Below are positions 57,102 to 64,000 of a stretch of 64,000 nt of DNA, one piece after another. The stretch is from the NCBI GenBank assembly GCA_947846985.1, contig CANTUZ010000027.1:2477535-2541534 (forward strand). Direction: 5' to 3'. The position numbers and the translations under genes were made by a program. Below the pieces are notes generated by a model, which had not been told where the DNA came from, did not search any database, and was given only the letters and a program-made list of their open reading frames with translations. Positions within the stretch are counted from its first letter, which is position 1. Each line of letters starts with the position of its first letter. The DNA is from Fratercula arctica. Lineage: Eukaryota; Chordata; Aves; Charadriiformes; Alcidae.

Positions 57102-60100
57102 CTTCCATCGCCGCACAGACCTTGGGGCTCCGGGATTTCCTCGTGCCTTCAGCCTCAAAACAACCCTCTCTCACTCGCTCCAGGGACGGCCACAAAAATC
57201 ACCCAATGTCCGGAAACAGCTGCCACAAGGGAAGCATCCTTAGACACATGCCCAAGGAGCCACGAGAGAAAACTGTGGCTTGTTTGAAAGCTCTCTAGAA
57301 ACCGCTTCCATCGCCGCACAGACCTTGGGGCTGCGGGCTGTCCTTGCGCCTTCAGCCTCAAAAAAACCCTCTCTCACTCGCCCCAGGGCCGGCCACAAAT
57401 ATCACCCTATGTCCGGAAACAGTTGCCACAAGCGAAGCATCGTAAGACACATGCCCAAGGAGCCACGAGGGAAAACTCTGGCTTCTTTGAAAGCTCTCTA
57501 GAAACCGCTTCCATCGCCGCAAAGACCTTGGGGCTGAGGGCTTTCCTGGGACCTTCAGCCCGAAAACAATCCTCTCTCACTCGCCGCAGGGACGGCCACA
57601 TGAAAGACCATATGTCCAGAAAGAGCTGCCACAAGGGAAGCATCCTAAGACACATGCCCAAGGAGCCACGAGGGAAAACTGTGGCTTCTTTGAAAGCTCT
57701 CTAGAAACCGCTTCCATCGCCGCATAGACCTTGGGGCTGAGGGCTTTCCTGCCACTTGAACCTCAAAACAACCCTCTCGCACTCGCCCCAGGGACGGCCA
57801 CATGAAAAGACCATATGTCCGGAAACAGGTGCCACAAGGGAAGCATCCTAAGACACATGCCCAAGGAGCCACAAGGGAAAACTGTGGCTTCTTTGAAAGC
57901 TCTCTAGAAACCGCTTGCATCGCCGCACAGACCTTGGGGCTCCGGGCTTCCCTGTTGCCTTCAGCCTAAAAACAACCCCGTGTAACTCGCTCCAGGGCCG
58001 ACAAAAAAAATCACCCTATGTCCGGAGACGGTTAGCACGAGGGACGCCAGCTGAGACAAGTGCCCAAGGAGGCACGAGGGAAAACTGTGGCTTGTTTGAA
58101 AGCTCTCTAGAAACCGCTTCCATCGCCGCAAAGACCTTGGGGCTGCGGGCTTTCCTGGCGCCTTCAGCCCGAAAAAAACCCTGTCTGACTCGCCGCAGGA
58201 ACGGCCACATAGATGACCATATGTCCGGAAACAGCTGCCACAAGGGAAGCATCGTAAGACACGTGCCCAAGGAGCCACGAGAGAAAACTGTGGCTTGTTT
58301 GAAAGCTCTCTAGAAACCGCTTCCATCGCCGCACAGACCTTGGGGCTCCGGGCTTTCCTGGCGCCTTCAGCCTCAAAAAACCCCTGTCTCTTGACCCAGG
58401 AACGGCCACAAAAATCACCCTATGTCCGGAGACGGTTAGCATGAGAGAAGCCAGCTGAGACACGTGCCCAAAGAGCCACAAGGGAAAACTGTGGCTTGTT
58501 TGAAAGCTCTCTAGAAACCGCTTCCATCGCCACAAAGACCTTGGGGCTGCGGGCTTTCCCGGCGCCTTCAGCCTCAAAACAACCCTCTCTCACTCGCCCC
58601 AGGGCCGGCCACAAAAATCACCCTATGTCCGGAGACGGTTAGCACGAGGGACGCCAGCTGAGACAAGTGCCCAAGGAGGCACGAGGGAAAACTGTGGCTT
58701 GTTTGTAAGCTCTCTAGAAACCGCTTCCATCGCCGCACAGACCTTGGGGCTCCGGGCTTTCCTGGCGCCATCAGCCTCAAAACAGCCCTCTCTCACTCGC
58801 CGCAGGGCCGGCCACATGAAAAGACCATATGTCCGGAAACAGTTGCCACAAGGGAAGCATCCTAAGACACATGCCCAAGGAGCCACAGGGGAAAACTGTG
58901 GCTTGTTTGAAAGCTCTCTAGAAACCGCTTCCATCGCGGCACAAACCTTGGGGCTCCGGGCTTTCCTGGCACCTTCAGGCCCAAAAAAAACCCTGTCTCA
59001 CTCGCCCCAGGGCCAGCCACAAAAATCACCCTATGTCCGGAACAAGCTGCCACAAGGGAAGCATCCTAAGACACGTGCCCAAGGAGCCACGAGGGAAAAC
59101 TGTGGCTTGTTTGAAAGCTCTCTAGAAACCGCTTGCATCGCCACACAGACCTCGGGGCTCAGGGCTTTCCTGGCACCTTCACCCTCAAAACAGCCCTGTC
59201 TCACTCGCCCCAGGGACGGCCAGAAAAATCAGCCTATGTGCGGAGACGGTTAGCAAGAGGGAAGCCAGGTGAGACTTGTACCCAAGGAGCCACGAGGGAA
59301 AACTGTGGCTTCTTTCAAAGCTCTCTAGAAACCGCTTGCATCGCCGCACTGACCTTGGGGCTACGTGCTTTCCAGGTGATTTCAGCCTCAAAACAACCCT
59401 CTCTTACTCGCCCCAGGACGTCCATAAAAATCACCCTATGTGGGGAGATAGTTAGCAGGAGGGAAGCGAGCTGAGACAAGCGCCCAAGCAGCCAAAGGGA
59501 AAACTGTGGCTTGAATGAAAGCTCTCTAGAAACCGCTTCCATCGCCACACAGACCTCGGGGCTCCGGGCATTCCTGGCGCCTTCAGCCTCAAAACAACCC
59601 TCTCTCACTCGCCCCAGGGACATAAATGACCATACATCCGGAGATGGTTAGCACGAGGGAAGCCAGGTGAGATACATGCCCAAGGAACCACAAGAGAAAA
59701 CTGTGGCTTGTTTGAAAGCTCTCTAGAAACCGCTTGCATCGCCGCACAGACCTTGGGGCTCCGGGCTCCCTGGCGCCTTCAGCCTCAAAAAAACCCTCTC
59801 TCACTCGCCCCAGGGCCGGCCACATGAAAAGACCATATGTCCGGAAACAGCTGCCACAAGGGAAGCATCCTAAGACACATGCCCAAGGAGCCACAGGGGA
59901 AAACTGTGGCTTGTTTGTAAGCTCTCTAGAAACCGCTTCCATCGCCGCACAGACCTTGGGGCTCCGGGCTTTCCTGGCACCATCAGCCTCAAAACAGCCC
60001 TCTCTCACTCGCCGCAGGGCCGGCCACATGAAAAGACCATATGTCCGGAAACAGTTGCCACAAGGGAAGCATCCTAAGACACATGCCCAAGGAGCCACAG

Positions 60101-60728
60101 GGGAAAACTGTGGCTTGTTTGAAAGCTCTCTAGAAACCGCTTCCATCGCCGCACAGACCTTGGGGCTCCGGGCTTTCCTTGTGCCTTCAGCCTCAAAAAA
60201 ACCCTGTCTCACTCGCCCCAGGGCCGGCCACAAAAATCACCCTATGTCCGGAAACAGTTGCCACAAGGGAAGCATCCTAAGACACGTGCCCAAGGAGGCG
60301 CGAGGGAAAACTGTGGCTTGTTTGAAAGCTCTCTACAAACCGCTTGCATCGCTGCACAGACCTTGGGGCTGTGGACTTTCCTGGCACCTTCAGCCCGAAA
60401 ACAACCCTGTCTCACTCGCCGCAGGGACGGCCACATAAATGACCCTATGTCCGGAAACAGCTGCCACAAGGAAAGCATCGTAAGATACGTACCCAAGGAG
60501 GCACAAGGGAAAACTCTGGCTTCTTTGAAAGCTCTCTAGAAACCGCTTCCATCGCCACACAGACCTTGGGGCTGCGGGCTTTCCCGTCGACTTCAGCCTC
60601 AAAACAACCCTCTCTCACTCGCCCCAGGGCCGGCCACAAAAATCACCCTATGTCCGGAGACGGTTAGCACGAGGGACGCCAGCTGAGACATGTGCCCAAG
60701 GAGGCACGAGGGAAAACTGTGGCTTGTT
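57102..60728 (-). repeat. Long duplicated block, copy 2 (one monomer longer)
   Basis: This is the counterpart of 49200-52620. The extra monomer lies at about 59973-60178. The part from about 59590 to 60440 also matches 46625-47473 at an offset of 12965 bp, so this segment has been copied at least twice. Confidence 0.8.
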
Positions 60729-62039
60729 TGAAAGCTCTCTAGAAACCGCTTCCATCGCCGCACAGACCTTGGGGCTCCGGGATTTCCTCGTGCCTTCAGC
60801 CTCAAAACAACCCTCTCTCACTCGCTCCAGGGCCGGCCACATAAATCACCCTATGTCCGGAGACGGTTAGCACGAGGGAAGCCAGCTGAGACACGTGCCC
60901 AAGGGGCCACGAGGGAAAACTGTAGCTTGTTTGAAAGCTCTCTAGAAACCGCTTGCATCGCCGCACAGACCTTGGGGCTGCGGGCTTTCCTGGCGCCTTC
61001 AGCCTCAAAACAACCCTCTCTCACTCGCCACAGGGCCGGCCACAAATATCACCCTATGTCCGGAGACGGTTAGCACGAGGGACGCCAGCTGAGACAAGTG
61101 CCCAAGGAGGCACGAGGGAAAACTGTGGCTTGTTTGTAAGCTCTCTAGAAACCGCTTCCATCGCCGCACAGACCTTGGGGCTCCGGGATTTCCTCGTGCC
61201 TTCAGCCTCAAAACAACCCTCTCTCACTCGCTCCAGGGCCGGCCACAAAAATCACCCAATGTCCGGAAACAGCTGCCACAAGGGAAGCATCCTTAGACAC
61301 ATGCCCAAGGAGCCACGAGAGAAAACTGTGGCTTGTTTGAAAGCTCTCTAGAAACCGCTTCCATCGCCGCACAGACCTTGGGGCTCCGGGCTTTCCTTGT
61401 GCCTTCAGCCTCAAAAAAACCCTCTCTCACTCGCCCCAGGGCCGGCCACAAAAATCACCCTATGTCCGGAGACGGTTAGCACGAGGGACGCCAGCTGAGA
61501 CAAGTGCCCAAGGAGGCACGAGGGAAAACTGTGGCTTGTTTGTAAGCTCTCTAGAAACCGCTTCCATCGCCGCACAGACCTTGGGGCTCCGGGCTTTCCT
61601 GGCGCCATCAGCCTCAAAACAGCCCTCTCTCACTCGCCGCAGGGCCGGCCACATGAAAACACCATATGTCCGGAAACAGTTGCCACAAGGGAAGCATCCT
61701 AAGACACATGCCCAAGGAGCCACAGGGGAAAACTGTGGCTTGTTTGAAAGCTCTCTAGAAACCGCTTCCATCGCGGCACAAACCTTGGGGCTCCGGGCTT
61801 TCCTGGCACCTTCAGGCCCAAAAAAACCCTGTCTCACTCGCCCCAGGGCCAGCCACAAAAATCACCCTATGTCCGGAACAAGCTGCCACAAGGGAAGCAT
61901 CCTAAGACACGTGCCCAAGGAGCCACGAGGGAAAACTGTGGCTTGTTTGAAAGCTCTCTAGAAACCGCTTGCATCGCCACACAGACCTCGGGGCTCAGGG
62001 CTTTCCTGGCACCTTCACCCTCAAAACAGCCCTGTCTCA

Positions 62040-63760
62040 CTCGCCCCAGGGGACGGCCAGAAAAATCAGCCTATGTGCGGAGACGGTTAGCAAGAGGGAA
62101 GCCAGGTGAGACTTGTACCCAAGGAGCCACGAGGGAAAACTGTGGCTTCTTTCAAAGCTCTCTAGAAACCGCTTGCATCGCCGCACTGACCTTGGGGCTA
62201 CGTGCTTTCCAGGTGATTTCAGCCTCAAAACAACCCTCTCTTACTCGCCCCAGGACGTCCATAAAAATCACCCTATGTGGGGAGATAGTTAGCAGGAGGG
62301 AAGCGAGCTGAGACAAGCGCCCAAGCAGCCAAAGGGAAAACTGTGGCTTGAATGAAAGCTCTCTAGAAACCGCTTCCATCGCCACACAGACCTCGGGGCT
62401 CGGGCATTCCTGGCGCCTTCAGCCTCAAAACAACCCTCTCTCACTCGCCCCAGGGACATAAATGACCATACATCCGGAGATGGTTAGCACGAGGGAAGCC
62501 AGGTGAGATACATGCCCAAGGAACCACAAGAGAAAACTGTGGCTTGTTTGAAAGCTCTCTAGAAACCGCTTGCATCGCCGCACAGACCTTGGGGCTCCGG
62601 GCTCCCTGGCGCCTTCAGCCCCAAAAAACCCTCTCTCACTCGCCCCAGGCCGGCCACATGAAAAGACCATATGTCCGGAAACAGCTGCCCACAAGGGAAG
62701 CATCCTAAGACACATGCCCAAGGAGCCACAGGGGAAAACTGTGGCTTGTTTGTAAGCTCTCTAGAAACCGCTTCCATCGCCGCACAGACCTTGGGGCTCC
62801 TGGCTTTCCTGGCACCATCAGCCTCAAAACAGCCCTCTCTCACTCGCCGCAGGGGACGGCCACATGAAAAGACCATATGTCCGGAAACAGTTGCCACAAG
62901 GGAAGCATCCTAAGACACATGCCCAAGGAGCCACAGGGGAAAACTGTGGCTTGTTTGAAAGCTCTCTAGAAACCGCTTCCATCGCCGCACAGACCTTGGG
63001 GCTCCGGGCTTTCCTTGTGCCTTCAGCCTCAAAAAAACCCTCTCTCACTCGCCCCAGGGCCGGCCACAAAAATCACCCTATGTCCGGAAACAGCTGCCAC
63101 AAGGGAAGCATCCTAAGACACATGCCCAAGGAGCCACAGGGGAAAACTGTGGCTTGTTTGAAAGCTCTCTACAAACCGCTTGCATCGCTGCACAGACCTT
63201 GGGGCTGTGGACTTTCCTGGCACCTTCAGCCCGAAATCAACCCTGTCTCACTCGCCGCAGGGACGGCCACATAAATGACCCTATCGTCCGGAAACAGCTG
63301 CCACAAGGAAAGCATCGTAAGATACGTACCCAAGGAGGCACAAGGAAAACTCTGGCTTCTTTTGAAAGCTCTCTAGAAACCGCTTCCATCGCCACACAGA
63401 CCTTGGGGCTGCGGGCTTCCCTGTCGCCTTCAGCCTCAAAACAACCCTCTCTCACTCGCCCCAGGGCCGGCCACATAAAATCACCCTATGTCCGGAGACG
63501 GTTAGCACGAGGGAAGCCAGCTGAGACATTGCCCAAGGAGGCCACGAGGGAAAACTGTGGCTTGTTTGAAAGCTCTCTAGAAACCGCTTTCCATCGCCGC
63601 ACAGACCTTGGGGCTCCGGGCTTTCCTGTGCCTTCAGCCTCAAAAAACCCTCTCTCACTCGCTCCAGGGCCGGCCACAAAAATCACCCTATGTCCGGAAC
63701 AGCTGCCACAAGGGAAGCATCCTAGACACGTGCCCAAGGAGCCACGAGGGAAAACTGTGG
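62040..63760 (-). repeat. Second indel-dense part of the reverse array
   Basis: Single-base indels cluster again: an extra G at 62050, a lost C near 62400, GCTGCCCACAAGG at 62684, CTATCGTCCGG at 63282, CTTCTTTTGAAAG at 63355, GAGACATTGCCC at 63523 and CCTAGACACG at 63721. The pattern resembles 36.5-43.6 kb. Confidence 0.7.
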
Positions 63761-63870
63761 CTTGTTTTAAATCTCCCTGGAAACCGCTTGCACTGCCGCA
63801 CAGACCTTGGGGCTCGTCGCATTCCTGGCGCCTTCAGCCTCAGAACCACCCTTTCTCACTCGCCCCAGGG
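63755..63870 (-). repeat. Substitution-diverged monomer near the window end
   Basis: This unit differs from its neighbours by clustered substitutions and not by indels: TTTTAAATCTCCCTGG for the usual TTTGAAAGCTCTCTAG, GCACTGCCGC, GCTCGTCGCATTCC and CAGAACCACCCTTTC. The following unit is ordinary again. It may be an older or unequally converted copy. Confidence 0.65.
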
Positions 63871-64000
63871 ACGGCCACAAAAATCACCCTATGTCCGGAA
63901 ACAGTTGCCACAAGGGAAGCATCGTAAGACACGTGCCCAAGGAGCCACGAGGGAAAACTGTGGCTTCTTTGAAAGCTCTCTAGAAACCGCTTCCATCGCC

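Larger units (their letters stand above)
26822..64000 (-). repeat. Satellite array, about 183 monomers of 203 bp, reverse orientation
   Basis: The same landmarks as in the left array appear as reverse complements (for example AAAGCTCTCTAGAAACCGC and CCTTGGGGCTCCGGG), again every 202-204 bp, up to the window end. Forms A and B both occur, as AGCTGCCACAAGGGAAGC and GGTTAGCACGAGGGA. Several extra variant monomers are found only here. Typical differences from the left array are GATGGAAGCGG or GATGCAAGCGG in place of GATGCAGGCGG, and GGCCGGCC in many units. The array continues beyond the window. Confidence 0.97.

Noticed and set aside
26822..64000. Frames of 200-258 codons in the reverse array
   Set aside because: They are concatenated monomers kept in frame by extra bases in the A-tract or by single-base indels. 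No domain, start context or conservation supports coding.
6545..64000. CRISPR array
   Set aside because: The repeated units are continuous 203-bp tandem monomers without short repeats alternating with unique spacers, and the context is vertebrate.

Overview
The window looks like vertebrate, probably bird (likely passerine), repetitive nuclear DNA. The basis is an env-less lysine-primed endogenous retrovirus (ERV) with a pol of a type I know from passerine genomes, next to a very large GC- and CpG-rich satellite array. The bird assignment is inference from family resemblance. There are no prokaryotic genes, operons, CRISPR arrays, rRNA or tRNA genes, and no host gene that I can support.

Layout. 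Positions 1-269 are non-satellite flank with no recognisable gene. Positions 270-6544 hold one complete ERV: two 333-bp LTRs, a lysine-type primer-binding site, an unexplained hydrophobic reading frame, a gag broken by two in-frame TGA codons, and a UAG followed in the same frame by an uninterrupted protease-reverse transcriptase-RNase H-integrase polyprotein. A short env-less tail and the 3' LTR complete it. All main catalytic residues of pol are present. The LTRs differ at 11 of 333 positions, 9 of them in the first 145 bp, and I find no target-site duplication. The right end of the ERV touches the satellite directly.

Positions 6545-64000 are one satellite family of about 203-bp monomers, roughly 280 copies. 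Positions 6545-26621 run in one orientation. After a gap of exactly 200 N (26622-26821) every monomer to the window end runs in the opposite orientation. The monomers share a common body. One segment of roughly 60 bp between the CACGTG core and the conserved GTGGCC stretch occurs in two main forms (A and B). Their order is irregular, but blocks of 5 to about 18 monomers are copied at offsets close to multiples of 203 bp. This is the signature of unequal exchange and emerging higher-order repeats. About nine monomers next to the ERV form a separate edge subfamily. Two stretches (about 36.5-43.6 kb and 62.0-63.8 kb) carry many single-base indels that look like consensus error.

Function. The ERV genes would together have built a particle or intracellular element (Gag shell, protease, reverse transcriptase, RNase H, integrase), but this copy cannot make full-length Gag as read. 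The satellite is best read as non-coding heterochromatin, possibly centromeric or pericentromeric. That role is inferred from array size, monomer length and repeat organisation only. The most unusual items are the hydrophobic frame upstream of gag, the recombinant-looking provirus at the satellite edge, the two-form cassette inside the satellite, and the orientation switch at the gap.
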